Below are positions 26,324-38,965 of a stretch of 64,000 bases of DNA, one piece after another; the first letter of the stretch is position 1; each line of letters opens with the position of its first letter. Source of the stretch: CAWDCV01 sp963728125 (GTDB lineage Bacteria; Actinomycetota; Actinomycetes; CAWDCV01); NCBI GenBank assembly GCA_963728125.1, contig CAVSIZ010000011.1, positions 204,411-268,410 on the forward strand, given 5' to 3'. The notes under the pieces are model-generated. The model did not search any database. It worked only from the letters and a program-made list of their open reading frames with translations, and was not told where the DNA came from. A program made the position numbers and the translations under genes.

Positions 26324-27156
26324 GACGATCCTCCCTGGTTGCCACGCCGTCGCGTACGGCGACGCCACTCGCTGGGACTCATACCCACGATGGCCTTGAA
26401 CCGCGCAGCGAAGTGGTACTGGCTGGCGTACCCCGCCGTGCGCGCGACGGCGCCGATCGACAACGAGCTCGACTCGAGAAGGCCTTGCGCGCGCTCGATC
26501 CGGCGCTGCTCGATAAAGCGCGCCGGCGACGTTCCCAGTTGCATGCGGAAGACATGGGCGAAGCGCGAGGGGGACAGATGCACCTCCTCGGCCAGCCTCC
26601 GTACGGTGAGAGGCTGGTCCAGGTTTCCGGCCACGAACAGCACCGCTTCTCGGATGCGATCGTCGAGCTGCTGTGGTCCGGGATTGGCCGCGTCGAGCCA
26701 GAGCAAGGCCCGTTCGAGTGCATTCTGGGCGAGGTCGTTGGAGCGGTAGAGGGCACTGCGGGCGTAGCCATCCATCTCGAGGAGCGCGTCGCTGATGCGG
26801 GAGCGCAGCCGCTCGGGTGGCGCCGGGATCCTCGTGATTCCGGCAGCAACTGAGGGCCAAGTCAGCCAGTCGTGCCACTGTTCGGGTGGTCGAAAGTGAG
26901 CCCAGACCAGCTCCCAGTCGACATCTCCTCGACAGCCGAAGTCGTGCGGCGTTCCGGGCGCCCAGACGACAGTGTCGCCCTCTGACATCGTCCGCTGACC
27001 GCCGTCAGCACGCAGCATCGCGTTCCCGCTGCGGGTGTGAATCAGCAGCGCAGTGGGCGTGCCATGCGGACGCCAGCACCAGTTATTTTCGCGACGCTCT
27101 CGACCGGTGAGAAGCGTGCGAACAACCGGAGACGGCGTCTCGTCCCTCACCTGCAC
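26320..27156 (-). CDS. AraC-family transcriptional regulator
   Basis: 278 residues. N-terminal cupin-like sensing domain (about 20-100: CWRPHGTPTALLIHTRSGNA, MSEGDTVVWAPGTPHDFG) and C-terminal double helix-turn-helix (about 165-265: LTVRRLAEEVHLSPSRFAHVF, GTSPARFIEQRRIERAQGLL, SIGAVARTAGYASQYHFAARFKAIVGMSPSEWRRR). This is the layout of sugar-responsive AraC activators. It diverges from the PhyH gene over a 129-bp gap, so it may control that gene or the downstream VOC gene. Confidence 0.9.
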   Translation of the reverse strand: MQVRDETPSPVVRTLLTGRERRENNWCWRPHGTPTALLIHTRSGNAMLRADGGQRTMSEGDTVVWAPGTPHDFGCRGDVDWELVWAHFRPPEQWHDWLTWPSVAAGITRIPAPPERLRSRISDALLEMDGYARSALYRSNDLAQNALERALLWLDAANPGPQQLDDRIREAVLFVAGNLDQPLTVRRLAEEVHLSPSRFAHVFRMQLGTSPARFIEQRRIERAQGLLESSSLSIGAVARTAGYASQYHFAARFKAIVGMSPSEWRRRTRRRGNQGGSS

Positions 27157-27285
27157 GACCGTACGGCTCGACCATTGGCCAAGACGCTCGGGCAGCAGGA
27201 TCGCGCATCAGGCCGACAGCTACGCGCATCGGCAGAGCCCTCGTCGTGAGTGACGCTGAAGTGGAACCCATCGTTGGAGGACGAC

Positions 27286-28062
27286 GTGCTCAGCAGCTTC
27301 ACCGATCAGCAGATTGCGGACTACCGCCGCAATGGATTCGTCGCGATCGACGACTTCCTCACCGCCGACGAGCTCGCGCACTGGCGTGACGTCGTCGATG
27401 CCGCCGTAGCTGACGAGCATGCGCAGCAAGGCACCCGACGGGTTGACGTCTTCACCCAGCGCATGCAGCTGCGGACGACCAGCGCGCGCGTGCAGGAGCT
27501 GGTCGAGGATCCGCGTCTTGGTCGACTCGTCGCAGAGCTCGAAGGCGTGGATGCAGTACGTATCTACCTCGACCAGGCACTCGTCAAGGAGCCGTACGGC
27601 AGCCCCACGCAGTACCACGTCGACCTTCCGTGGTGGCCGTTCGATTCGCCGCACGCCTGCACGATCTGGATCGCGCTCGACGACTCGACCCGAGAGAACG
27701 GCTGCCTGTACTTCGTCCCGGGCAGCCATCGCCTCGAACTCACCACCGCAGGAGATCTCGGACCCGACCTCGGCGCGCTGTTCGCCGCCCATCCGGCGGC
27801 GGCAACGCCGCCCGTGCCATGCCCCCTGCCCGCCGGAGGGTGCTCCATCCACAACGCCCGCACCGTCCACGGCGCTGGCGCGAACATGACCCCTGGGCGG
27901 CGGCGGGCAATGACAGCGGCCTTCATGCCGGACGGTGTCCGCTTCAACGGACGGCAGGACGTTCGCGTCCTCGGCGAGGAGTACGTCCGCACGCTGACAC
28001 CGGGCGATCCACTCGAGAACGACGCGCTGAACCCGATCGTGTACGCCGTCGGCGCCGGCTAG
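27286..28062 (+). CDS. Phytanoyl-CoA dioxygenase (PhyH) family protein
   Basis: 258 residues. Fe(II)/2-oxoglutarate oxygenase fold with the H-x-D motif in QYHVDLPWWPF, the distal His in VHGAGAN and the 2-oxoglutarate-binding Arg just after (PGRRRAMTAAFM). FTDQQIADYRRNGFVAIDDFLTADEL is the usual PhyH opening. Start chosen at GTG 27286 because GGAGG stands at 27276-27280, six bases upstream; an in-frame GTG at 27250 would add 12 residues without a binding site. Substrate unknown. The 3' end overlaps the convergent cupin gene by 4 bp. Confidence 0.85.
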   Translation: MLSSFTDQQIADYRRNGFVAIDDFLTADELAHWRDVVDAAVADEHAQQGTRRVDVFTQRMQLRTTSARVQELVEDPRLGRLVAELEGVDAVRIYLDQALVKEPYGSPTQYHVDLPWWPFDSPHACTIWIALDDSTRENGCLYFVPGSHRLELTTAGDLGPDLGALFAAHPAAATPPVPCPLPAGGCSIHNARTVHGAGANMTPGRRRAMTAAFMPDGVRFNGRQDVRVLGEEYVRTLTPGDPLENDALNPIVYAVGAG

Positions 28063-28565
28063 ACCCAGTACGTGTCGTGGCGCAGGTAGAACTCCGCCAT
28101 CTCCTCCTCGGACGGGCGGCGCCCGGTGAGCCCGATCTCGGCCAGGCCCTCGAAGTAGCCCTCCCTCGGCGCCCCCGGCGCGAACAGGATGAGCATCGAC
28201 GCCGGCTCGCCCGACTCGTTGCGGAAGCCGTGCAGCCCGCCCTCGGGGACGTAGAGGAAGTCACCCGGCGTGCCATCGATCCATCGGGCCCCGTCGTAAA
28301 GACGGATGGTCCCGGTCAGCACGAAGAACGACTCGGACAGCGTCTTGTGGAAGTGCGCATCGGGGCCGCTAGGTTCCGGGCCCATGTTCCAGCGGTACAG
28401 CCCGTAGTCGCCGTTCGTTGACGCGCCGGTGGCGAGGTAGTCGACGGATCCGGTCCGGGAGACCAGATCGGGCGGGCTGCCGTCCGGGCGCAGGCGAGCC
28501 GACACCTCCCCCCCGTCACCCACATACCTCTCCGGCGGATACGGCAGATAAGGCGCAAACGACAT
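28059..28565 (-). CDS. Cupin-domain protein
   Basis: 168 residues. One cupin barrel: GPDAHFHKTLSESFFVLTG (motif 1 with His and Glu ligands) and GDFLYVPEGGLHGFRN (motif 2 with His). YEGLAEIGLTGRRPSEEEMAEFYLRHDTYWV closes the protein. Such single-domain cupins are small oxygenases, isomerases or sensors; no specific activity can be assigned. It lies 19 bp after guanine deaminase on the same strand and may be the last gene of the xanthine/guanine operon. Confidence 0.82.
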   Translation of the reverse strand: MSFAPYLPYPPERYVGDGGEVSARLRPDGSPPDLVSRTGSVDYLATGASTNGDYGLYRWNMGPEPSGPDAHFHKTLSESFFVLTGTIRLYDGARWIDGTPGDFLYVPEGGLHGFRNESGEPASMLILFAPGAPREGYFEGLAEIGLTGRRPSEEEMAEFYLRHDTYWV

Positions 28566-28584
28566 GCCTCAGCCTGACATGCCC

Positions 28585-29874
28585 TCAGCCGCCCTTGACC
28601 TGGTCGCCGCCGATCCACACCGACGCCACATCGGCGGGTACCGCCAACGCGAAGATCTTCGCGAGTGCGTCGTCGGCCGAGGCCGCATGCCGGAGCCCGA
28701 CCTCGAGGGGATCGCCCGTCGGAGGCGAAACCCAGATCGCATCGAACTGCTTGTCGACGCTCAGGTCGCCCACCATGTCGCCCATGCCCAGAGCCAGCGC
28801 CCCCGATCGGGTTGCGAGGTGCAGCAGGTGCGCCCCGGTCAGCAGTAGTGCGTCCGGACCGAGCAGCTGCTGCATGAAGTACGCCTGTAAGCCCTCCTTG
28901 AACAGGCAGAAGCCAGTGCCGGCACCGACGTCGGAACCCAGGGCGACGCGGACCCCGTGCGAGACGTGCCGGCGAAGCGGGAACAGGCCACTGCCCAGCG
29001 CGGCATTGCTCGTCGGGCAATGGGCTACCGCGGCGCCCTGGGCACCGAGCAGCGCCAGCTCAGGGTCGGTGGCGTGCACGTTGTGAGCAAGCACGGTCCG
29101 GTCCCCGACGAGGTCATGCCGGTCGTAGGTGCCCACGTAGTGTTCCGCGTCCTCGAACAGCGCCGCGACCGCGGCGACCTCTGCCGGGTTCTCGTTGACG
29201 TGTGAGGTGAACCAGGCACCCGTGACGTCCTTGAGCACCGCTGCGCACGCGTCCAGCAGGTCGTCGCCCGCGGAGTACGAGAATCGAGGGGTCACGGCGT
29301 ACCGCAGCCGGCCTACCCCGTGCCAGCGCTCGATGAGGCCATGTGCTTCCTCGTACGACCGGTTCGGCGTCGTGAGCAGTTCTTGCGGGAGCAGTCGGTC
29401 GCTGACGACGAGGCCCGCCGTCATCCGCACGCCCAGCGCGCCGGCCTCCGCGAAGAGCGCGTCCACGGCCGCGGCGAAGTGGCTGCCGAACACGAGCGCC
29501 GACGTCGTCCCGGCACAGATGAGGGCATCCAGGAACTCCTGGGCCACTTCTCGTGCGTACGCGGGCGAGGCGAGCTTTGCCTCCTCGGGCAGGGCGCTCA
29601 TCTCCAGCCAGTCGAGCAGCGGCATGCCGAGCGCGCCGATCGTGCGGACCTGCGGGTAGTGGACGTGGGTGTCCACCAGGCCAGGCAGCAGGATGCCGCG
29701 GCGGAGGTCGACGACATGCTCGCCGGCGTATGCGGGCCAGACCTCGGCGAACGGGCCGCGTGTCGTGATGACTCCGTCGACCACGCGCAGTCCGGCATCG
29801 CTGTCAGTACGGAGGGTCCCGCCAGTGAACGGGTCGTCGGGAGTGTCCAGTACCTGAGCCCGGTAGATCGTCAT
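28585..29874 (-). CDS. guaD: Guanine deaminase
   Basis: 429 residues, amidohydrolase family, converts guanine to xanthine. Zn ligands appear in LVDTHVHYPQVRTIGALG, FTSHVNENPAEV, LAHNVHATDPELALL and LGSDVGAGTGFCLFKEGLQA. AVAHCPTSNAALGSGLFPLR is diagnostic of GuaD. Start ATG 29874 overlaps the xdhC stop by 4 bp, forming xdhA-xdhB-xdhC-guaD, which makes and oxidises xanthine in one operon. Confidence 0.94.
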   Translation of the reverse strand: MTIYRAQVLDTPDDPFTGGTLRTDSDAGLRVVDGVITTRGPFAEVWPAYAGEHVVDLRRGILLPGLVDTHVHYPQVRTIGALGMPLLDWLEMSALPEEAKLASPAYAREVAQEFLDALICAGTTSALVFGSHFAAAVDALFAEAGALGVRMTAGLVVSDRLLPQELLTTPNRSYEEAHGLIERWHGVGRLRYAVTPRFSYSAGDDLLDACAAVLKDVTGAWFTSHVNENPAEVAAVAALFEDAEHYVGTYDRHDLVGDRTVLAHNVHATDPELALLGAQGAAVAHCPTSNAALGSGLFPLRRHVSHGVRVALGSDVGAGTGFCLFKEGLQAYFMQQLLGPDALLLTGAHLLHLATRSGALALGMGDMVGDLSVDKQFDAIWVSPPTGDPLEVGLRHAASADDALAKIFALAVPADVASVWIGGDQVKGG

Positions 29875-30683
29875 GTCGGGAGCTTCGCGTTCTCGGTCGC
29901 GAACGACCGGAGCAGATCCGCCGCAACACTGACCGCGATGGCGGCCGGCTCCTTCCCCGGCAGTTCGGGCATGCCAATGGGAGAGGTGATGCGATCGACC
30001 GCTTCAGGCGAGTGCCCCTCGTCGGCGAGCTTGTGGCGGAACCGTGTCCACTTGACCGACGAGCCAATGAGCCCGATCGGTCCGAGGTGGCCGCATCGGA
30101 GGGCCGCGTCGCACAGCGCGAGGTCCTCGGCGTGGTCATGGGTGAGGATCAGCACGTGCGTGCCGCGCGGCACGGTGCCGAGCACGAGCTCCGGTACAGC
30201 GGAGTGCTGAACGTGCACCCGCGCGACGGCGCCATCGAGGCAGCGCAACCTCTCCGGCTCGAGCTGAGACACGCGTGAATCGACGCAGTACAGCTCGAGG
30301 TCGTGCCGGGACAGGATGCGCGCGAGCTCGAGCCCGACGTGCCCCATACCGAAGATCGCCACGGCGGGCACCACGGCGAGCGGCTCGAGCAGGTATGTCA
30401 CCTCGCCCCCGCAGCATTGCCGGCCGTACTGCGCATGCGCCTTGTCGTTGAGCTGCATGGTTGCGAGCTCGGGCGTAGTCACCCCCTGCTCCAGTAGCTC
30501 ACGAGCGCGCGCGAGCGCGGTCTCCTCGAGGTTGCCGCCGCCGATCGTGCCCGAGACGTCCTCGGCCGAGACGACCATCTTGGCGCCCGGGGTCACGGGG
30601 CGCGTGTCCCCGCACCGAGACGACGGTGACCAGGACTCCCGGCCGGCGCTCGCGACGCAGTGTCTCGACCGCCAATAGCCAGC

Positions 30684-30687
<4 letters not shown>
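29871..30687 (-). pseudogene. xdhC: Xanthine dehydrogenase accessory protein XdhC (frameshifted)
   Basis: XdhC binds molybdenum cofactor and inserts it, sulfurated, into XdhB. Start ATG 30687 (4-bp overlap with xdhB): MSWLLAVETLRRERRPG, VTVVSVRGHAPR in one frame. Then PGAKMVVSAEDVSGTIGGGNLE, the QYGRQCCGGEVTYL Cys motif and the Rossmann domain VAIFGMGHVGLELARILSRHD in another. One extra base in the CCCGGGG run at 30586-30593 explains the shift; the span is 1 above a multiple of 3. Expected product is about 271 residues. Confidence 0.87.
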
Positions 30688-34644
<3,957 letters not shown>

Positions 34645-34763
34645 GTCCAACTCCTGTCCGCCCAGGGCCCGCACATCCAAGGGCAGAGGCCGGCCCTGCC
34701 CGGGGTGCATGGTTGGTCCGGTCGGATGCGCTGGTTATCCATGCGAACAGCGCCGGTGAGGTG

Positions 34764-34829
34764 TCGCGAAAGTCTACGAAACATCACTCTCGGCGAGAAG
34801 AGTTTTGGAGAATTTTTTCCGCATGGTGG
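34764..34829. promoter_or_regulatory. Candidate operator region upstream of xdhA
   Basis: The 265-bp gap between uraD and xdhA (34645-34909) has no gene and is the likely xdh promoter region. On the minus strand it contains TTTCGTAGACTTTCGCGA (34764-34781), which shares TTTCG and TAGAC with the palindrome at 10750, and ATGCGGAAAAAATTCTCC (about 34809-34826), which shares ATGCGGAA with the iclR/aceB sites. This could place the xdh operon under the same IclR protein. The matches are short, so this is tentative. Confidence 0.3.
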
Positions 34830-34909
34830 AGTCACGGACTCGCGGATGGTCGACCGGAGAGCTTCCCTCCCGTTGTCATCACTACGTGAGGGAAGTAACC
34901 CGGCTTTGC

Positions 34910-35413
34910 TCAGGCGGTGAGCAGCTGCGTGAGGCGGAGCCGGGTGATGCGACGGTGCTCTTCGGCGGCGACACGTAGTTCGGTGTCGGGGTCGTTGGTC
35001 AGTCGGGACTGGAGGTTGTCGAGGATCTCCTGCGGGGAGCGGCCCGCTGCGGAGATCAGGAAGACGTGCCCGAAGCGGTCCTCGTAGGTTCGGTTGCCGG
35101 CTGCTATCGCCGCCCGGACGCCGTCGCCGACGTCGGCGAGGCCGGCCTGTTCGTGGCGGGAGAACTCCGCCGACGTTCCGCCGGACTCGCCGATGCGCGG
35201 GTGGCCCTCGAGGGCCTCGCGCCAGTCGGCCGGCTCGAGGCTCATCCAGATGGTGTCGGCGGTCTCCTGCAGCTTGTCGAGATCCGGGTACGGACGGCGC
35301 TGCGCCACCGCCTCGGCCCAGCGCTGCGAGTGGCAGGCCGTCAATAGCTCGTCGATTGCAGCCTGCTGCGGCAGTGCGTTGAACTCGGCAAGTCGCTCAT
35401 CGGGCCGGCTCAT
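34910..35413 (-). CDS. uraD: 2-oxo-4-hydroxy-4-carboxy-5-ureidoimidazoline (OHCU) decarboxylase
   Basis: 167 residues. Converts OHCU to (S)-allantoin, the third step after urate oxidase. The catalytic His is present in LEGHPRIGESGG, followed by the family block SRHEQAGLADVGDGVRAAIAAGN and FGHVFLISAAGRSPQEIL. FNALPQQAAIDELLTACHSQRWAEAV is the usual opening. Start ATG 35413 overlaps the upstream deaminase stop by 4 bp. A second, fused OHCU-like domain occurs in the permease at 36766-38706 and lacks this His. Confidence 0.93.
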   Translation of the reverse strand: MSRPDERLAEFNALPQQAAIDELLTACHSQRWAEAVAQRRPYPDLDKLQETADTIWMSLEPADWREALEGHPRIGESGGTSAEFSRHEQAGLADVGDGVRAAIAAGNRTYEDRFGHVFLISAAGRSPQEILDNLQSRLTNDPDTELRVAAEEHRRITRLRLTQLLTA

Positions 35414-36769
35414 GCGGCGACTCTGTCCGGCCAGAGTCGGCGAGCGCGGCGCGTCAGGTCCGAGCGCAGCGCAGCGAGGTCGGCACCGACCAGGGCGCCG
35501 TCGCGCACGACGTACTCCCCGTCCACGAACACATGGCGAGCCGTGCGTTCCGGCCCGAGCACCAGACCGGCCACCGGATCGAGGACGTCGCCGAGGTCAT
35601 CCCCGGGCCACACCACGACGTCGGCCCGGTAGCCGGGTTCGAGTCGGCCGATGTCGTCACGGCCAAGGCAGCGGGCACCCCCCTCGGTCGCCAGCCGGAG
35701 CGCATCTGCGGGCAGGAACGCCGTCGGGTCAAGGCTGCGCTGGCGGGCGAGGAACAGCGCCATCCGCAGCTCCGGCAGCAGGCCGCCGATCTCGTTCGAC
35801 GCCACGCCGTCCACGCCGAGTCCAACGGGTGCGCCGGCAGCGTCGAGGTCGGTCGTGCGACAGATGCCGGAACCCAGTCGGCAGTTGCTGGATGGACAGT
35901 GCGCGATCCCGGTACCCGTCGCACCCAGCCGGGCCACCTCGGCGTCGTCGAAGTGGATGCCATGCGCCACCCAGACATCGTCGGCGATCCAGCCAAGATC
36001 GTCCAGAACAGCGAGCGGCCGCTTGCCGAAGCGCTTGAGGCAGCTCTCCTCCTCGTCCAGCGTCTCGGCCAGGTGCGTGTGCAGCCGCACGCCGAGCCGT
36101 CGAGCAAGCTCAGCGGACTGGGTCATCAGCTCGGGAGTGACGCTGAACGGGCTGCAAGGCGCGACGGTGACGACGATGCGCGATCCGTCGTGCAGCCGGT
36201 CGTACACCTCTTGCGTCGACGCCAGGATGTCGTCCAAGTCCTCGACGACCGAGTCGGGCGGCAACCCGCCTGCGGACTCTCCCAGGTCCATGGACCCGCG
36301 CGCGATGTGCGCTCGGATTCCGATCGTTCCCGCGGCACGCGCGATGGCGTCGAAGACCGAGTCGTCGCCGCCCGGCACGACGTAGTGGTGATCCGCCGCG
36401 GTCGTGCATCCGGTGAGCGCCAGCTCGGCCAGCGCCACCGCCGACGCAGCCTCCACATCCTCCGGCGTGAGCTTCGCCCACACCGGATACAGCGTCGTCA
36501 ACCAGCCGAACAGGTCGCAGTCGAACGCCCACCCGCGCGTCATCCACTGATAGAAGTGGTGGTGGGTATTGATCAACCCGGCCGTGATGATGTCGCCGTC
36601 GCAGCGCACCACCTGCGTCCCCGTCCAGCGGGGGCACGCTGCCGACCGCTTCGACGCGACCCTCCGACAGGGCCACGTCCCCGGGCCAGCGCGCTCCCCG
36701 CAGGACGGTACGACTCACTGGCCGATACGTTCGCTGACGCTCCTCGCTCGCGCTCGTCGCTGCACTCAC
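35410..36769 (-). pseudogene. 8-oxoguanine deaminase-like amidohydrolase (frameshifted)
   Basis: AtzB/8-oxoguanine deaminase clade, converting 8-oxoguanine to urate or acting on a related purine. GTG start 36769 (overlaps the permease stop, GTGA): TVLRGARWPGDVALSEGRVE in the first frame, then VVRCDGDIITAGLINTHHHFYQW in another. One extra G in the GGGG run (CCCC at 36619-36622) explains it; span is 1 above a multiple of 3, about 452 residues expected. Zn motifs: NTHHHF, HTHLAET, WVAHGIHFDD and LGVDGVASNE. Placement next to urate oxidase genes supports a purine substrate. Confidence 0.8.
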
Positions 36770-38706
36770 CTAGACGCGGCCGTGGAGTAGTCGGGCTCCT
36801 CGACCCGATCGAGCAGCCGCAGGTTGGCGATCTTCGCGATCTCGACCAGTGCGGTCGCGCGCTCGGCGGCCGGGCTGTTCTGCAGCCGCGCGTTGCCGGT
36901 GCGCATGATCGTCTCCTTGGTGTTCTCGCGCACGGCCATCACCATCGGGAAGCCGAACTTCTCCTGGTAGGCCTGGGTGAGGCTGTCCAGCGTCTGATGC
37001 TCGTCGTTGTCCAGCCGGTCGAGGCCGGCCATGGCCTGGTCGGCAACCGACAGCCGATTCGCCGGCGTCAGGTCACTGAACACGCTGCCGAGCTGCGGGT
37101 ACGAGCGGATGAGCTCGAGCTGGCGGTCGGCCGGGGCGTCGAAGACCGCGTCCTGCAACGCCTTGCGCAGGTCGTAGACGTCGCTGAACGGGCGGCCCTG
37201 GTACGCCTGCTCGGCGACCCACGGCGACTTCTGGAAGAGCCCACCGAACTCCGACACGAACTGGTCGCGGTCCATCTGGTTGACCTGGTCGATGGTGAGC
37301 ATGGTGACGCCCTCGCGACTGGGCATGAACCTCGACACCAGGTTGTCGTCGCCGCCCCAGACGTTGAGCAGCAGGTTGAGCAGGATCGCAGCGATGGCGC
37401 CCAGCGTGATGCCACTGGAGATGATGGTGCGGACGCCCTCGCTGAACCCGCTGGTGATGGTGGGGTAGACGGTGGGTGCGACCGCGAAGCCGAGGCTCAC
37501 GGCCAGGATGATGACGTTGCGCTCGTCATGGAAGTCCACCCGGCGCAGCGTCTGGATCCCGACGACGGCCACCGTGCCGAACAGCACGATGCCGGCACCA
37601 CCGAGCACAGGCAGCGGGATGGCGGCAACGATCGCACCGATCTTCGGGATCACGCCGATGATCATCATGAACACGCCGGCGGTGGCGACGACGTACCGGC
37701 TCTTGACCTTGGTCAGCCGCACCAGGCCGACGTTCTCGGCGAAGCACGTGTACGGGAAGGAATTGAGGATGCCGCCGATCGTCGTCGCCAGGCCGTCGGC
37801 GCGGATCGCGCGGGCCACGTCGTTCCCGTCGAGCTCCTTCTTGACGATCTCGCCGGTCGCGAACACGTCGCCGGTCGTCTCCACCGCAGTGATGATCATG
37901 ACGATCACCATGGAGATGACCGCCGCGAGCTTGAAGGTCGGCGTGCCGAAGTAGAACGGCGTCGTCACACCGAAGAGGTCGGCGTCGGCGACCCGGCTGA
38001 AGTCGGTGAAGCCGAACAGCGCTCCGACCGCAGTGCCGATCACCAGGCCGATGAGCACGGCGATCGTCGACAGGAAGCCCTTGAAGAAGCGGTAGATCAG
38101 CACGATGACTATGAGCGTGAAGCCGGCGAGCGCCAGGTTGCGCGGGGCGCCGAATGTCGGCGGATCAGTGAACTGCGCGCCGAGGCCGCCGGCCGCGTCC
38201 GCAGCAGCAACTGATAGCAGGACAACGCCGATGACGGTGATGACCGTGCCCGTGACGACCGGCGGGAAGAAGCGGATGAACCTTGCGAAGAACGGCGCGA
38301 TGAGGAACGCGACGACACCGCCGACGATGACGGCCCCATAGATCGCCCGCAGGCCTGGCACGCCGCCGTCCTCTGCCAGTCCGATGGCGATCATCGGACT
38401 CACCGCCGCGAACGTCACACCCTGCAGCAGCGGAAGCCGCACACCGATCTTCCAGAACCCGATGGTCTGGATCAGCGAGGCGATGCCGCAGGTAAACAGG
38501 TCGGCGTTGATGAGGAACGCCAGCTGGTCCTGCGACAACCCGATCGCATTCGCCAGCAGGATCGGGACGATCACCGCACCCGCGTAGAACGCAAGCACGT
38601 GCTGGAAGCCGTACAGCGCGAGCTGCGGCACCGGCAAGATCTGGTCGACCGGGTGCTTGCCGGGCTTCTGGCCAGCCACGGGGGGCCGGCCGGTGGTTGC
38701 GGTCAT
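36766..38706 (-). CDS. NCS2 purine/urate permease fused to a C-terminal OHCU decarboxylase-like domain
   Basis: 646 residues. Residues about 20-450 are an NCS2 transporter (LYGFQHVLAFYAGAVIVPILLA, PLLQGVTFAAVSPMIAIG, then GDVFATGEIV and FAENVGLVRLTKVKSRYV, the xanthine/urate signature). After about 470 a soluble domain resembles UraD: MLTIDQVNQMDRDQFVSEFG, SPWVAEQAYQGRPF, DQAMAGLDRLDNDE, QEKFGFPMVMAVRENTKETI, ERATALVEIAKIANLRL. The catalytic His of UraD (HPdL) is Tyr here (SYPQLGSV), so the domain may be inactive, regulatory or a scaffold for OHCU channeling. A separate intact UraD gene lies 1.35 kb away. Confidence 0.9.
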   Translation of the reverse strand: MTATTGRPPVAGQKPGKHPVDQILPVPQLALYGFQHVLAFYAGAVIVPILLANAIGLSQDQLAFLINADLFTCGIASLIQTIGFWKIGVRLPLLQGVTFAAVSPMIAIGLAEDGGVPGLRAIYGAVIVGGVVAFLIAPFFARFIRFFPPVVTGTVITVIGVVLLSVAAADAAGGLGAQFTDPPTFGAPRNLALAGFTLIVIVLIYRFFKGFLSTIAVLIGLVIGTAVGALFGFTDFSRVADADLFGVTTPFYFGTPTFKLAAVISMVIVMIITAVETTGDVFATGEIVKKELDGNDVARAIRADGLATTIGGILNSFPYTCFAENVGLVRLTKVKSRYVVATAGVFMMIIGVIPKIGAIVAAIPLPVLGGAGIVLFGTVAVVGIQTLRRVDFHDERNVIILAVSLGFAVAPTVYPTITSGFSEGVRTIISSGITLGAIAAILLNLLLNVWGGDDNLVSRFMPSREGVTMLTIDQVNQMDRDQFVSEFGGLFQKSPWVAEQAYQGRPFSDVYDLRKALQDAVFDAPADRQLELIRSYPQLGSVFSDLTPANRLSVADQAMAGLDRLDNDEHQTLDSLTQAYQEKFGFPMVMAVRENTKETIMRTGNARLQNSPAAERATALVEIAKIANLRLLDRVEEPDYSTAASR

Positions 38707-38963
38707 CTCGGCGTCTCCTTGTCGGCCTCCGGCTCAGGTGCCGGCGCTGGCTTCGTGGATGGGGACACCGTCCGTGGCGGGAGGGGCCCCTGATCGATGT
38801 CGGTGGGACGGTGGGTGTCGGTGAACGTGTCCTCGTGGGGAAGGTGACCGCCCGGCTGATACTCGGGTGTCAATCCGGGTGCTGGCCCCTCGGCGAAGAT
38901 GGGTGCCGGCGGCTGCCGGCGGACGGCGTCCCTCGCTCGGCGACTCGGCTGCTCCGGAGCCAT
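38703..38963 (-). CDS. Small proline-rich hypothetical protein between urate oxidase and permease
   Basis: 86 residues, very rich in Pro, Glu, Asp, Thr and His (GPAPGLTPEYQPGGHLPHED), no membrane segment and no domain I recognise, likely disordered. ATG 38963 sits 2 bp after the urate oxidase stop, and its TGA overlaps the permease ATG by 4 bp, so it is translationally coupled on both sides. That context argues for a real gene, possibly an adaptor or a cleavable N-terminal extension related to the permease. Confidence 0.55.
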   Translation of the reverse strand: MAPEQPSRRARDAVRRQPPAPIFAEGPAPGLTPEYQPGGHLPHEDTFTDTHRPTDIDQGPLPPRTVSPSTKPAPAPEPEADKETPR

Positions 38964-38965
38964 CG

